Assembly (NCBI GenBank): GCA_026874595.1
Contig: CM049306.1
Location: 72,783,642-72,847,641, forward strand
From: Sipunculus nudus
Taxonomy: Eukaryota; Annelida; Sipuncula; Golfingiida; Sipunculidae
Direction of reading: 5' to 3'
DNA: 64,000 nt
Shown here in pieces: positions 36,229-48,260 of the stretch (position 1 is its first letter; every line of letters starts with the position of its first letter). A program made the position numbers and the translations under genes. The notes beneath the pieces are model-generated. The model searched no databases and was not told where the DNA came from. It saw only the letters and a program-made list of their open reading frames with translations.

Positions 36229-36823
36229 TGGAAATAGGATTTAAGGCAAATAAAAAATTAGGTTTGGTTCTCAGATTTTTTTTTTAGAAATCAATGCGGG
36301 TTGGCTTTTTTTTTTTTTTTTTTTGTTTTTCATGTTTCGATAAAAATGTGAAATGATAAGGTAATATCATGATAATAAAATATTTATTTTGCTAAATAAG
36401 TAAAGAAACTACATAATAAAGGAATTTTTTTTAATTCTATGATTTTATCTTCTTATAAAAAAAATGTCTGAGCGGCTGGAGCTCAAAATTGATAAGTTTC
36501 TATTGAAAATCAAAATATTTTTTTTATGCGGGGGTTTAAATTTGACGCGGGCGGTGCCTGAGAACCTAACTCCTCAATTTTTTTTTGGCCTAACAGCCAT
36601 GGATTAGAGTATAACACCCCTCCTAACTTCTGTCATTAACTTCTGCATGTCCAGTTGTCAATCTACTGACCACCGGCTCAGCCGATCACATGCAGCTAAT
36701 GACTCTGACCACTGGACACTGCTTCATCAAAACCGGCTTGTGAGCCAAGGTGGGGGATCTTTTTCTGGATCAAGTAGTTGAACTGGCGCAAGGGTCAGCG
36801 CTCGGGGACCACGTGCAGGTAGG

Positions 36824-36927
36824 CCATCTCTGGACCCTTGTGTCCTATGTTAGACCTAATGGACGGACACGTAGGCCTACGTGTCCGTCCATCAGGTCTA
36901 ACATAGGACACAAGGGCCCAGAGATGG
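36824..36927. repeat. 104-bp zero-loop palindrome
   Basis: The arms 36824-36875 and 36876-36927 are reverse complements with two mismatches and no spacer, centred on GTAGGCCTAC. It could extrude as a cruciform, or make a perfect hairpin RNA. It lies in a gene-free interval. Frames across it are not gene-like. Confidence 0.88.
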
Positions 36928-37450
36928 ACTAACGTGCATGGTGTCTTTAACATCTGACCGTGTCAGTTACCCCCCCCCCCCCCCCTCCCTTTTTTTTTTT
37001 ACAGCAGTCATGCTGCCAGGGTATGTACATTTCCTACCTCATGTTTAACTTAATTCTGAAGTTTGATCATTTGTAAGTTTAAATTCTATTTCAATTAAAC
37101 AGTGGTTTTACTTCTTTAAAGTGTGCAAGTGCACACTGTCCGATCCAAATTTCCCCCAGAATTAAAAAGCAAACTACAAGAGGGTATAGGTATTAGGGCT
37201 ATGTTTTTTACACCCACATTCATTCATATTCTGTCATTGTACTTAGAGCATACTGAATCTTCTGAGGCAAATGGGAATCTGTGTCAAAATTATCATTGAG
37301 GCTTGAGGTACACTCATACAGTTTGAATAGTTCATACTGAATAAGAACAACTGAAAAAAGGATATATACAGAACGCCAGTTTATTCCCAATAACATTTCC
37401 TCACATTTACACATTATTATGATCATTGGGAATACACCTTGTATATCATT
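36928..37450. other. No gene seen; poly(C)/poly(T) tract
   Basis: A C-rich then T-rich homopolymer region spans about 36970-37002. The remainder is AT-rich without recognisable features. Confidence 0.55.
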
Positions 37451-38350
37451 TTATATCACACTATACCAGTCTCTCATTCACAGTAAATAAGTTCTCTTTG
37501 ACCTCGTTTCACATATATATTGATAAACCCTTAGGAAGTGTGATCAGACAAACAGAGGGTTGTAATGCGGACAGATAAAAGTACATGCAATATAATGTTT
37601 CACTTCATTAAGTCCATTCATTGTAACATAATTCCAATAAGTCAAGCATACAATGTATAATTTAAGTTTGTATCACAAGTATCAGTCTTCCGTATGCAGC
37701 ACCGTAAATTAGGTCTCTATGACCTATGTTTTCCACATAGACAATGGCAGTTTGACCTAGTGTAATCAGACACACCACTGGAAGTTTGTTGTGGCAACAG
37801 CAAAAAAAAAGTACTAAATAATGTTTCACTTTTAAATTCTGTTCAGTTTTACATTTCACAAATGACAAATTATAACAATTTTTGAAAATGTCAGTGTTAC
37901 ACAAGGATTCAAATTACAAATGTAAATATATACATATATATAAATTTATATCACAAGATCAAAATGTCCCACTCTGGTCAACCCTCCACTGAGTAAATAA
38001 GGTCCCTATGACCTAGCTTTTACACCAGTTTACGTAACAATATACAAGACTGGTAAAATTCCTCACAGTACAGTTGGTCTGTGTGACCTAGTTATCTACA
38101 TTTAGCCACAACTTTACTAATAGTAATCAGAAGGAAAATGTGCCATACACTTTACTACAGAAGGTTCAATCAAGATTCATTAAAAAATCCAAGTCTAGCT
38201 AATCAATCACAGTGTCTCAGTAAATTAGGGGGTTTTTTTACCCAGTTTAATCTATACAATAATAATCTATGACTAAGTGTGATCAAACACATGAACAAAA
38301 GTCTGTAGTGCTGGCAGCTATAACTCATGTCATGTATTGCTTATGAATTT
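37450..38350. repeat. Degenerate tandem array, ~200-270 bp units
   Basis: A phrase like GTAAATAAGGTCCCTATGACC recurs near 37482, 37705 and 37993, with weaker forms near 38070 and 38220. Each is followed by a phrase like GTGTGATCAGACA(A/C)AC (37541, 37758, 38280). Spacing is uneven and the units have diverged, so this is an old array. No coding potential was recognised. Confidence 0.6.
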
Positions 38351-40540
38351 TACAAAAATAATATGCAAACAGTACCAAAAAGTCATGTTAGATGGCTGAT
38401 TAATGCGTCACTACAGTGTAGTAATTTATTATAACAGATAAATAAATTAAAATTTGGAAATGTTAAATATATTTTGCACCTAATGTGAACACATTACCCA
38501 TGGACCATTCAGCTCAATCAGTGATTTTGGTTACAGGATATCAAACTGATGACACACAATACTTAAGATGTGTGCCATGTTCTTATTATTGGTTGCTGAA
38601 GAACGGTAATGCCCCTGTCCAAGGTCTTCAGCAGAATTTTCTACTCCCTTTTCCCAATGGGTGAAGACCGGTTTACCCTGTAGCACCTTAAATGGCTGCA
38701 TAGTGTACTACAAGAAAAGCCTTAAATGCCCAAACCAGGAAAAGCAGTTACCGGTAATCCTAAACATTTTTCAGGAAGGGGAGGGGGGGGGGGGGGGTAG
38801 GATGGGGGAGGAATATCAGGGGCAGACTGGGTAGGAAATAGGTCCTGGAAATCGAGTGAAAGCACCATCAGCCCACTGGCATCAATGCCATCCCATCAGC
38901 CCACAGTCTGCCTCTGCGCGATATCAATCTCTGCCCAATTAAAAATCCATTAAAATAACCTCATAAACAATAGAGCTATGAAGCCATAGAAATGAAATTA
39001 TACAAGAAAGCATGCAAGTCAGAGGAACAGAAATGCATAGAATTTGTGAAGACGCCAAAATGTAAAAAAATTAAATTCACAGTTTAACCCCTTTTTAATT
39101 TTCAGTGGTCTGCAGAGACTTTGTAATCATATTATCATCTTAAAATTTACAGTAACATGTGTGTGGGTTACATAGACAGCCAGAGATACATGAATGGACA
39201 AGTGTCACAAATAATTTCCTGTGAGAAAGTTGTAGATCCTGAAAAGAAGACTCAAGGTTTCATGCTTTTGGTCCTAAAAATCTAATGCTGCACATCTTGT
39301 ACAAACTCACAAATCATATATTTTACAACTCATGTATGAGTGTATGTGCATTTAAAACCATCAATGTTATATTTATATATCCAAGTTAAAAGTATATCAC
39401 TAATTATATAAGCACCTGTTTCTACAGTTAGTTCTTGTTCATATAACAGTTAAACATCAAATCATGTATATGTAAAATCTACTGGACTTGGGGTCAAATA
39501 TATTCTAAATGTGCAGTATTATTGGATGCTGTCAAAAAAGTTAATTTTATTTAATTTAGAAAATTAAGAAAATCAAACTCATCAGACATCACATTATTTC
39601 ATTAAGGAATAAAAGGTCAAATTTAGTCAATTGTAAGTGCCTATGGATGTGAAAGCTGTGCTAGAATAAGGGTTAGTAATTTTGACAAATACCTTCCTAA
39701 ATATATCATATAGCCAAAAAAAGGTTTCATGCTACATTGATTAATTAAAACATCTACTGATTACACTTTAAAAAGATAGATCATTTTATTTTTACTATCA
39801 CTTATTTTGGGTGTTATTTATAAATATGTGATTGTGGTTTAGATGACAAAAATTCTAATGTTTTGTCTTTAATAATATAATTTACTGCACTACTTTACAT
39901 GTGTGTATCTGTGTGGGAATTCGTCAAGAAATTACCTTTACTCAAGGTGAGCCCTAAACAGTGATGTATATAAATGCCAATATAATAAATCAATTATTTT
40001 AAATTTTGAATATTTTAATAATCAGTTATAAACAAGATAAACTTATTGTTTTATGAGAGCTATTATTACATTAAAATTACAAAGAAATATTCAAAAGTAT
40101 GTTGCCCAGTGAAAAATAATCCCTTAACATGATAAAGGTATACATCATTTTATTTTTTCAATCGGTTATTTTGATTAATATTTACCTGTTATGTGAATGT
40201 AGTTTTGATGACAAAATTTGTAATGTTATGTCTTATAATAATGTTATGTACCACACTACTTTACATGCATGTGTATGTGTATACATGTGTGTGAAGGAAT
40301 TACCATTCTAGTCCTAAATGGTGATGTACATGAATGCTTTTTAAAATAATTGTCTTAAATTTGAATATTTTAATATGTTGTTATTAAGCAAGATACAATT
40401 ATTGTCTTATAGCAGTCATTCCTACATAAATTACATGTTGAGTGAGATTCCAGCATCTCTTGAGGCAGATATACAACAATGATGACACAATGTATTGACA
40501 CTTTGACATGAGCTGCAAAACTAATTTGCAAGTGTGTACA
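38351..40540. other. No gene seen; poly(G) tract
   Basis: AT-rich sequence. A G tract lies near 38778-38800. A weak similarity between about 39.7-40.0 and 40.1-40.35 kb (both contain a TTTTGTCTTTAATAATA-like word and TTACATGTGTGTATCTGTG-like words) suggests an old duplication. No gene is supported. Confidence 0.5.
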
Positions 40541-40545
40541 AGATG

Positions 40546-41520
40546 GATAGAGGACATTCACCCCCCCCCCCCCCTTCATTAACACATGGACAATTACTCT
40601 GATAAAAACTCCCCCCCCCCCCCCCTCTAGCAGTGACACCAACAAATATCAGAAAATTTACAAAACTGCCCCTATATGATCTAAGCATTAATTCATGGAC
40701 AAAAACCAGGATTAAAACCGCCTCCCCCCCCCCCCCCCCCCTCACCCCACACCACACACATGGCGAGTTACTGTGATCTAAACAGCCTCTCCAGCACTGG
40801 CATTTGGACAGTGACCACAATTAAAACTACCTCTCCCTCCCTCCAGTATTGACACATGGACATGCAGTTACCACAATTAAAAACTAATACTGACACCCAC
40901 CCACCCCCCCCCCCCACCCCCTTCCTAGCATTTACAAATGGACAGTAAATTTATTTGTGACCCTCCCCCTAGCATTGATACATGGACAGTTACCACAATT
41001 AAAACTGATCCCCCTTCCCTCCCAACAGTATTGACACATAGAAAGTTACCACAATTAAAACTGTCCCCCCACCTCCCTCCAAGTCCTGTACTGACACATG
41101 ATCAGTTACCACAATAAAACTGAACCAACCCCCCTCCTAGCATTGACACATGGACAGTAAATTTATTTGTGACCCTCCCCCTAGCATTGATACATGGACA
41201 GTTACCACAATTAAAACTGATCCCCCTTCCATCCCAACAGTATTTACACATAGAAAGTTAACACAATTAAAACTGTCCCCCCCCACCTCCCTCCGAGTCC
41301 AGTACTGACACATGATCAGTTACCACAATAAAACTGAACCAACCCCCCTCCTAGCATTGACACATGGACAGAAAATAAATACTGTCCCCCCCCCCCCCAA
41401 CCAAGCATTGATACATGGACAGTTTCTACAATTAATACTGCCACCGACTGCTCCCCCCCCCCCCCAGTATTCACACATGAACAATAACCATGATTCAAAC
41501 GCCCCCCCCCCCCCCAAATC
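40546..41520. repeat. Satellite with ~50-70-bp subunits and a 212-bp higher-order period
   Basis: The unit word ACACATGGACAGTTACCACA followed by ATTAAAACTG and a C-rich linker repeats about 15 times. Within it, 40946-41157 and 41158-41369 are near-identical 212-bp blocks, each starting TAAATTTATTTGTGACCC and containing four subunits in the same order. This is a higher-order repeat made by block duplication. Frames over the C-runs are artefacts. Confidence 0.8.
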
Positions 41521-42000
41521 TATTTAACCAAAACACAAATACAATTTAAATAATTGAACAATTAAATAGTCTCCAGGCCAAAAACAAACAAAACACCCCT
41601 CGATAATACCCCTGTGACCAAAACAGGATAATGTAACCCTGAACAATGACCCTGTGGTCGTGAAACTATCCCCTGAACATTCACAAATAACAACTCCCCC
41701 TATTTGAAACACTTAAGGTCCTGACTACCACCACATGCAATAAACCCTACCTACTCCCAAGCCCAAAATGATAATAATAAAAAAAAACACCCCTGGACAA
41801 AACCGCTGTAACCCGACAAACAGATGATACAAGTTAACCCTGAATAATTAACCCTGGTGAAAATTAAACCCCTGAACAATCAAATAGTTCCCATTCCTAA
41901 TTGACCCCTGGATCATCACCTCAACCCCCCCCCCCCCAAAAAAAAAAAAACATCTTGGCTGATACCACCTTGGACAATCATCACCCAGGAAAATAACCCT
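41521..42000. repeat. Two diverged ~230-bp units
   Basis: The words CAAAACACCCCT...AATACC(C/G)CTG, GTTAACCCTGAA and CCCCTGAACA(A/T)T occur in the same order at about 41527-41750 and 41755-42000. The units are heavily diverged. This lies downstream of gene B and may overlap its 3' untranslated region. Confidence 0.5.
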
Positions 42001-42586
42001 CAATAAAATAACCCTTATGAAATAAATCTGTAGGGAGTAAAGATCAATATGAAAAATGTCCTCAATCCATATAAGCTATGCAACACTGGAATTTAAGGCC
42101 CAAAACATGGGACCTGAGTTTCTTTGCAAAACCTAGAGCTTTCTCAGAGAAAAGTATTCATGGCACTTACCCAATCATGCAACTCTGCCAGGCTATGCAA
42201 GCCAAACACTGGTTACTGTAAATTTGAAGGTGACAACATGATTGCATTTTAGCTCTGCAGTCCTCTGAAAATTATTTTAATTAAACAGTGAACTGAATAT
42301 TTTTTACAAATTGGTATGTTCACATAATCTATGCCCATTAATACCTGCATAGTTTCTTGTATAATTTCCAATCAAATTTAACTTGCATCTATGGCTTCAA
42401 CAAATTTCACAGTTTGAGCTTTAATGTTTATGAAGTTATCCATCCTGGAAATTAATTGAAACTTACCATTTCTCCATTAAGAGACACTGACTCCCTGACC
42501 CTGACCCCCCCCCCCCCCCCCAGGAAATAGTCCAAATATATCCCAGATATACACCACACAAATACACCTCATCTCAGCCTTAATAC

Positions 42587-42671
42587 TTATTCTAGCACAC
42601 TGGGGCATTCTGGCTGATCCTTATAAGAATAACTCTGTATGACCTGGAAGCGAGTAAAGTTTGCGACTAAA
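42587..42671 (-). CDS. Gene B, exon 7 (terminal coding exon)
   Basis: This is the last coding exon in the model of an uncharacterised ~173-residue basic protein. The acceptor is strong (TTTTTTCAATCTTTCACATGCAG read on the minus strand is pyrimidine-rich). The incoming phase of two bases gives a Ser codon across the junction. The reading is LVANFTRFQVIQSYSY, then KDQPECPSVLE, then TAA at 42587-42589. I could not identify a polyadenylation signal close by. The reading depends on joining to exon 6. A competing downstream candidate exon at 42153-42231 also has good splice signals, but comes after the stop. Confidence 0.6.
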
Positions 42672-44204
42672 CTGCATGTGAAAGATTGAAAAAACATATA
42701 AAATTCTCTATTCTAGTCTACATTGGCAAGTAAGTTTACCCAAGTCATTAGTATGATTAGTGGTTATGGATCCTTTATGCTGGAAATGAATAAGTTACAT
42801 CAATGTTTTTCTCTTTAAACATTGGTCTTGAAGTAACACTGATACACCACAGCACATCTGCAAGTGTTCACATAGGCAGAGCTGAGCGGTCCATGGGTTA
42901 TGTATTCACTAAAGCCTAATTCCTTTCCACTACCCCTGTCCACCTTTTTTTTTTTGGTGATACATGCATCTTTTGTAAAAAGGCATGAAAGCTTAACTTT
43001 ATATACCCCAGGGGCAAAAAGTGAAAGGTGGTGATTATCTAACAGCAAAATAATGCTCTCCTGTGTATGGATTCCATAAGATTTATTCGAAATGGAAAAA
43101 AAAAACATGGTGGACAGGGGCGCTGGTACACATGCATACAAAGTTGGCACAAAATAACCTATAGTAAATATTAAACATAAAATACTGGAAGCTGATGTAG
43201 CATCAGCAATTATACGGTCTACAGCGCCTGGGTAAAACTTATAACAAATAAAACTGGAAGAAATTATACAATACTAATTACCTGATGAGGATAAACAAAA
43301 GCTAATTATAAAACAAGACAATATAAAAGTATTTGGGAGACAGGTATTGATGTAGCACCATTCCTAGCTAATGTAACCATCTGTACTGGCACCAAACTTC
43401 ATGTCTGACTGGTTTACCTATAAGTATAATAACACAACTGTGGTACCAGCAATCATTGTCACTGCTTGTGGAGTGAGGACATACAGTAGAGTGTCATTTA
43501 ACTGAAAACCTGGGGGGACAAGCTTTTTTGTTCAGATAAATGATCATTTGGATAAAGGATTTTGCATGAAATTGCACTGGGAATCACTGTGCATGTGTGA
43601 ACTAATTTGTCAGATCTGGCTACATTTTTTAAAATTTAACAATCTTTTATAACATTTCTGGAATTTTGTCATATTTCAGATGAATGGTCAAATTTTCAGT
43701 TTTCAGTTTTTTATTTCATTTAATGATTTTTCAGATAAATGGTCTTTGGATATATGACACATAACTATAGTAGAACAAAACATGTCATTATATATTTATA
43801 GCATTATACCACATAAACACAGGTGTTACCATCTCTGTGACATGGTCAACATGTGCTAACTACTTAATTTGTATGTTATATATAAAGTTTTGTCATTTAC
43901 TTCAGGTGATGGAGAATGGAGCACTTCTAATTCTTTATTAATTTTCAATCCATCTTAATTTTCAATCCATCCTGTGTCATTTGAATATATTAAAATGCTT
44001 ATTTATCTCCTTGTACACTAGCAAAAACATTTTGTAATTTATTCTAACCATTCCTATATATACAATAAGAAGATAAACTATAAATTACATTGTATATAAT
44101 GTACCAAGACGCAGGATGCAACTGCTGCAGTATGTCTGGTACTATAAAACCAAACACAGACCAATATCATATTTTAGACCTCAATGATTATAAATATATC
44201 TTAC
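42672..44204 (-). other. Gene B intron 6
   Basis: The intron contains a Tigger/pogo-like MITE at about 43482-43768 and A/T homopolymers near 42950 and 43096. A 111-codon frame at 42815-43150 has no recognisable motif and no splice support. Confidence 0.6.
43482..43768. mobile_element. Tigger/pogo-like MITE in gene B intron
   Basis: The left end reads TACAGTAGAGTGTCATTTAAC followed by TGAAAACC. The right end, reverse complemented, reads TACTATAGTTATGTGTCATA. It is flanked by TA on both sides. The interior has several GGATAAA/AGATAAATG words of the kind seen in pogo/Tigger termini. A second, more decayed copy lies at about 58136-58460. Confidence 0.55.
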
Positions 44205-44239
44205 CTCAGTGATCTGCTATCTGCTCCACTTGGATCAGA
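44205..44239 (-). CDS. Gene B, exon 6
   Basis: A 35-base exon encoding SDPSGADSRSL plus two bases. It is flanked by an acceptor ending TTTGTTTACAG and a donor CTGAG|GTAAGA on the minus strand. Phase 0 in and phase 2 out match its neighbours. The segment is Ser/Asp-rich with no motif. Confidence 0.72.
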
Positions 44240-44539
44240 CTGTAAACAAATAAATGACAACATATTATTATAATGATAAACAGAGAGAGTTGAGAAAGTG
44301 AAATATGTGGTTTAATTATATCATTGAGACGAAAGTGTTTCTCTTTGTCATTTCCTCGACATATCAGCTGGTATAATCATTATAGTTAATTACAATACGC
44401 AAGTTTGATGGACATTTCCATTTTGCTGGATATCCGACAGTAGACCAAGTTACAGAAACTTGGCCTGGTCTATAATATTTAATCTGTCATTCCACTTCAA
44501 CTTTCAAGGTCAAACTTTCAGCCTTTCGTTTCAGATAAA

Positions 44540-44855
44540 CTTTTGACTCAACCACCCTTTGAGCCTTTCTTGACCTGTCATAACCCTAATTTCACGTTTC
44601 CTGATCAACCCCTTTTCCATTTATGGGTCCGACCCTCTTTCAGAATTCTTATATATGCTCCTCAGACTCTTTGGATCCCCTCAACATTCATATTCCTGGA
44701 TCCACCCCTCTCTCATACTTTCTGGATCCACCCTTCTTTCAGATTTTTTCTGACTTCCTAAGGATTAATCAATCTCTCGAAGTCGCCCCTCTTACAGTTT
44801 TTCAGAATTGCCCCACTTTCTGACCTCCTGATAAGTCCCACTTTCAAACTAAAAG
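44540..44855. repeat. Degenerate pyrimidine-rich repeat in gene B intron 5
   Basis: Variants of a ~30-45-bp phrase such as GGATCCACCC(C/T)TCTTTCAGATTTT recur about eight times. They have drifted strongly. Frames through it (44543-44823) are low-complexity and are not exons. Confidence 0.55.
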
Positions 44856-44907
44856 GATCTTAACATTTTTCATGTTTTTTTCATAAATTTTGGAACTGAA
44901 AACATAC

Positions 44908-44967
44908 CTTGCTAGTTGTTGGCTCACCCCATGCTGTTTTTCCTTTAAGCTGTCTCTTCTGTTTTAC
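44908..44967 (-). CDS. Gene B, exon 5
   Basis: A 60-base exon encoding VKQKRQLKGKTAWGEPTTSK, a strongly basic stretch that could bind nucleic acid or serve as a nuclear-localisation signal. This is inference from composition only. The acceptor (TGTTGTCAG) and donor (GCAAG|GTATGT) are good, and both phases are 0. Confidence 0.75.
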
Positions 44968-45615
44968 CTGACAACATAAAACATTAATATCTCTGAATTA
45001 TAAATATCTCTAAATTATAATTCTCCACATGGCAACTGATTTCAGATCAAAATTCAACCTACTGTGTTGCCTTTCATTTTTAACCTTTTACCGTATTGAA
45101 AAAGTAAATAAATTGACCAGTTAGCCACTTTCAACTAATTATAACACATACCAGTTACTTTCTTCACACTGAAAAATTGCATTTTCATAAAACAAAACAT
45201 TGCCAAAGTTATACAAATTGACTATAAATGACATTATAATGACATTAAATATCATTATAATGATATTAAGTTACATTTGTAACACCTAGCCAGATTCATT
45301 ACAGTATTACGTCATTATCTGAAGAATAAGTTTGCAATTAGTTGTAAATGTAAACTACAAACACAGGAAAACAGCTCTAACCTTAATCAGACTTAGCACT
45401 TATAAGAATATGAGTATTTATTTATTTATTGATGAATTACACATCAAATATACTAAAATAAATGGGTGCAAACACAAAAATGCTCAATTTTCACAAAATT
45501 CAAGCTTGCAGGTAGGCTTTCAAAGAAAAACATTGTGTTGGAGCTGAGTTTTGAGTTTTCTGTATCTAGCTTGTCTGATGTAAATTGGTGATAAAAAAAA
45601 AACAATCAGACTTAC

Positions 45616-45668
45616 CTGTGTAACTGTTCTTGGGGTCCTTACAACTTGACCACCAACTCCTCGCACAA
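45616..45668 (-). CDS. Gene B, exon 4
   Basis: A 53-base exon. With one base from exon 3 it begins a Val codon and continues VRGVGGQVVRTPRTVTQ. The acceptor ends TTTTTTGTTAAG and the donor is CACAG|GTAAGT. The TPRT motif could be a proline-directed phosphorylation site. That is a pattern only, and no function is claimed. Confidence 0.75.
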
Positions 45669-46086
45669 CTTAACAAAAAAAGGTAATTTTATGATAACAG
45701 TTTGACTTTCCTCTGCAGATATTAAAAAAAATATTACTTAAACTACCAATAAAAATGCCTCCACAAGAATGAAGTAATTACAACTACCAAACAGTAAGCA
45801 TAAAATGCTGTAACAAAACTGTGCTCATTCAGATCTGCACTGATAATAATCAGGAATAAATCACTTCAATCTATAAAGTCTAAAAGTTCTGATATCAAAA
45901 TATACATCTGTTGACTAACACCACCAACTCTGTCAAATATTTCATGACAAAATAACATTAACAAAATATGATTAAGAGAATAGTTTTGAGTGCATTACAA
46001 TTTGAAAGCATCGAGGGTCTAACATAATAATCATTGTGACACTACCAGGTATTTCCTGAACTATATTTATGTTTTTGAGAACTCAC

Positions 46087-46325
46087 CTCTAGCAGCCTTG
46101 GGACGAGGCAGACGGTTGCCCCGGCTGACCTCAATGTCCTCAACTTTGAGGAATTCAGAAAAAGCCCGATCTAGAGGCCAGCAGCAGAGGTCATCAGGAG
46201 CTGCCTCTGCCCCCTGTGGACGTGGAGACTCACTGTCCAGCAGCTGGCTCAGCTCACTGATTCCCTCTCCTGGGCAACCGTCTGAGGTACGACAACCCTG
46301 TGTCTGCTGGCTGGTGGCCCTGGAC
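46087..46325 (-). CDS. Gene B, exon 3 (main exon)
   Basis: This 239-base exon supplies nearly half of the protein and is GC-richer than its surroundings, as real exons here are. It begins by completing an Arg codon. Then come SRATSQQTQGCRTSDGC, an acidic/hydrophobic ISELSQLLDSESPRPQ, APDDLCCWPLDRAFSEFLKV and EDIEVSRGNRLPRPKAAR. The acceptor GTAATTGCAG and donor TAGAG|GTGAGT are convincing. I do not recognise the family. The mix of an acidic helix-like middle and a basic C-terminal half suggests a small regulatory or scaffold protein, but this is not evidence of function. Confidence 0.78.
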
Positions 46326-47244
46326 CTGCAATTACAAATACAGAATGATATAATAACAAGATTATAGTCAGTGATCATAACCTGTGGCAGATCCTTGGTA
46401 AACTTTGTTTTATATACATGCAGCCATCTCTGTACAACATCCCAGGTCACTTTCAAAACAAAACAACCCCCTTACACCAATGAACAGCTTCCTATTTCAC
46501 ATTGGTATAAAATCTGTTGAATTATAAGCACATAATGATGATGCAGATTACCTTGAAAATTTAACAAATTGTTCCTTTGGTTCCTCAAAACTTTTATCTG
46601 AAAGGGGCCCTATCACCTGTCTGACCTTTATATACTAAAGGTAATTCCTTGGAGCATTTAAGAATAGGCTAGAAAATGTGGATATCACCGCACACAAGCT
46701 GCCTGTTTTGTTTGTATTTGTATGTTCATAATATGAGGGGGCCCACCAAAATCATCAAAACATATTCAACAAAGCCATCTCATGGCATTAGTCAGATAAG
46801 CCAGAGATTTGCAAATGGTGTTTTGCAACAAGTGACCTTTCCATCTAAGCATATATGCAACCAACCACCTTAGGTTACATGTTTTTCCCTGTTTGTCAAC
46901 ACTGCTGTGTTTTCAAACACATTGTTGATAAACATGTTCATTAATCCTTCATGGAGGCGTTATAAGAACTTTTCATAACCAGAATTACCCATACATCATT
47001 AATATATATATACACAAAGGAAGCCAGAAATCACAGATACTTTTTCAAAAGGTAGATGAATTGGCACCTTTTATCTGGTGCAAATGTACAATTTTAAATA
47101 AAATTAGATAAGAGAGCAATGTTGACAAATGGAGGCGGTTACCTACACCATAAAAAATTAAAATAAAAAACAAAGATACCTTTAGGAACAAGATACTCTA
47201 GTGACCGATATAAATATAAAATAAATACAAACAGATCCACATAC
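46326..47244 (-). other. Gene B intron 2
   Basis: AT-rich intron sequence. A GGAGGCGGTTACCTACACC phrase near 47131 resembles the 3' end of the SINE at 18902, but too little is shared to call an element. Confidence 0.5.
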
Positions 47245-47270
47245 CTGTTATCAGCTGGTGCTCCAGAGAC
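47245..47270 (-). CDS. Gene B, exon 2 (26-base micro-exon)
   Basis: The micro-exon encodes VSGAPADN plus two bases. On the minus strand it lies between an acceptor CATATTTCCAG and a donor AACAG|GTATGT. Phase 0 in and phase 2 out fit exons 1 and 3 exactly. This phase agreement is the main support for joining 48.2 kb to 46.3 kb. Confidence 0.72.
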
Positions 47271-48160
47271 CTGGAAATATGTGAGATGAAAATAAGTGCA
47301 TGTTTCGAAGGTTTTGATATACCGTATTTCATCCAATTGTTCGATCCCTCTATTTATACGACCTCCAAAAATATTCAAGGTTATTAATTTCTAAATTTCC
47401 TCTAATTTTCGACTGCTTGAAAAGTTTTTCATCTCACTGAATCATGTCCAAACTGGCGGACATGGTGTTGAAAGAGACCAGTCATATCCAGTAAGGTAAG
47501 TGACTGATGAATAAAATAAAGGAATATATGTAACATACTGTATTTGGTGTTTGTTTCATTCATCAGGACAAATGTAAAGGCATCTTCTACATTATAAAAA
47601 TGTGATTTTCTTTAATACTTTTAACAAACTGCGCAAAAGTGATCGCATTATAGCGACGTTTTAAAAGGCTCATGACTGTCAGCTCTGACCCCTGACCTTG
47701 TTGCCGTAAATACGCCAAACATTGACGTTTGATGACGAAAAGATATCTCTAACACTCGCTCGATAGTAGTTAATAACTGACGTAAGATAATCATGTTGAT
47801 TATAAAATAATGCTGTATTCATGGCATTCATATCTCTTGGTTGGCACCCTTGGTCGTTTGGGGCGTAAATAGCTCGCCCATGAACACAAACTCACAGGCC
47901 ACGCGCAAAGCAGCATGTTGCTGCAGTCTTGCAGCGCTGACATATATAGTAAACAATACAAGCGCTGCAGCCTCTGGCGGGGAGAGTCTATACTATCTAA
48001 GTTTGAACGGATCCGTACAGACCCTCAGACACGTATATGCCTTGTGAAGCGTGAGGACACCAAACAAACCCCACATATTATAATTGTTACAGATGCTTAG
48101 ACTCCGTTTGGACCAAAACTTTTGCTGGATGATCAGCATTAATAAAGTATGGGCACTTAC

Positions 48161-48184
48161 TCTGGATGAAGTCAGATATTGCAT
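48161..48184 (-). CDS. Gene B, exon 1 (start exon)
   Basis: The proposed start ATG at 48182-48184 has A at -3. It is followed by MQYLTSSR and a strong donor CCAGA|GTAAGTG. The reading frame stays open upstream to about 48433, so a longer N-terminus with an upstream ATG is possible. I prefer this start because promoter-like sites lie just upstream. The full model of seven exons gives about 173 residues. Confidence 0.6.
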
Positions 48185-48189
48185 CGTCT

Positions 48190-48260
48190 CCGTCTGGCCG
48201 ATGGCGCTTTCCGGTTGGAACAACCAATAGGAATTTAGCATCATTGACAACAAGCGATGT
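48190..48260 (-). promoter_or_regulatory. Putative gene B promoter: ETS-like and CCAAT sites
   Basis: Just upstream of the proposed start lie TTCCGG at 48209-48214 (CCGGAA on the minus strand, the ETS-factor core) and CCAAT at 48224-48228. No TATA box is evident. ETS plus CCAAT sites without TATA are common in broadly expressed metazoan genes. Site matches this short occur by chance, so position is the main support. Confidence 0.4.

Noticed and set aside
40370-41517. Open frames of 60-99 codons over the C-rich satellite
   Set aside because: They are Gly/Pro runs from homopolymers and repeat with the satellite period.
42153-42231. Minus-strand exon candidate reading SNQCLACIAWQSCMIG
   Set aside because: It has a good acceptor (TTTACAG) and donor (GG|GTAAGT), but it follows the stop in exon 7. 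It would require skipping that exon, and no onward exon was found.
47446-47500. Plus-strand start MSKLADMVLKETSHIQ with GTAAGT-like donor
   Set aside because: The codon before the better donor is TAA, and the position lies inside a gene B intron with no continuing exon.
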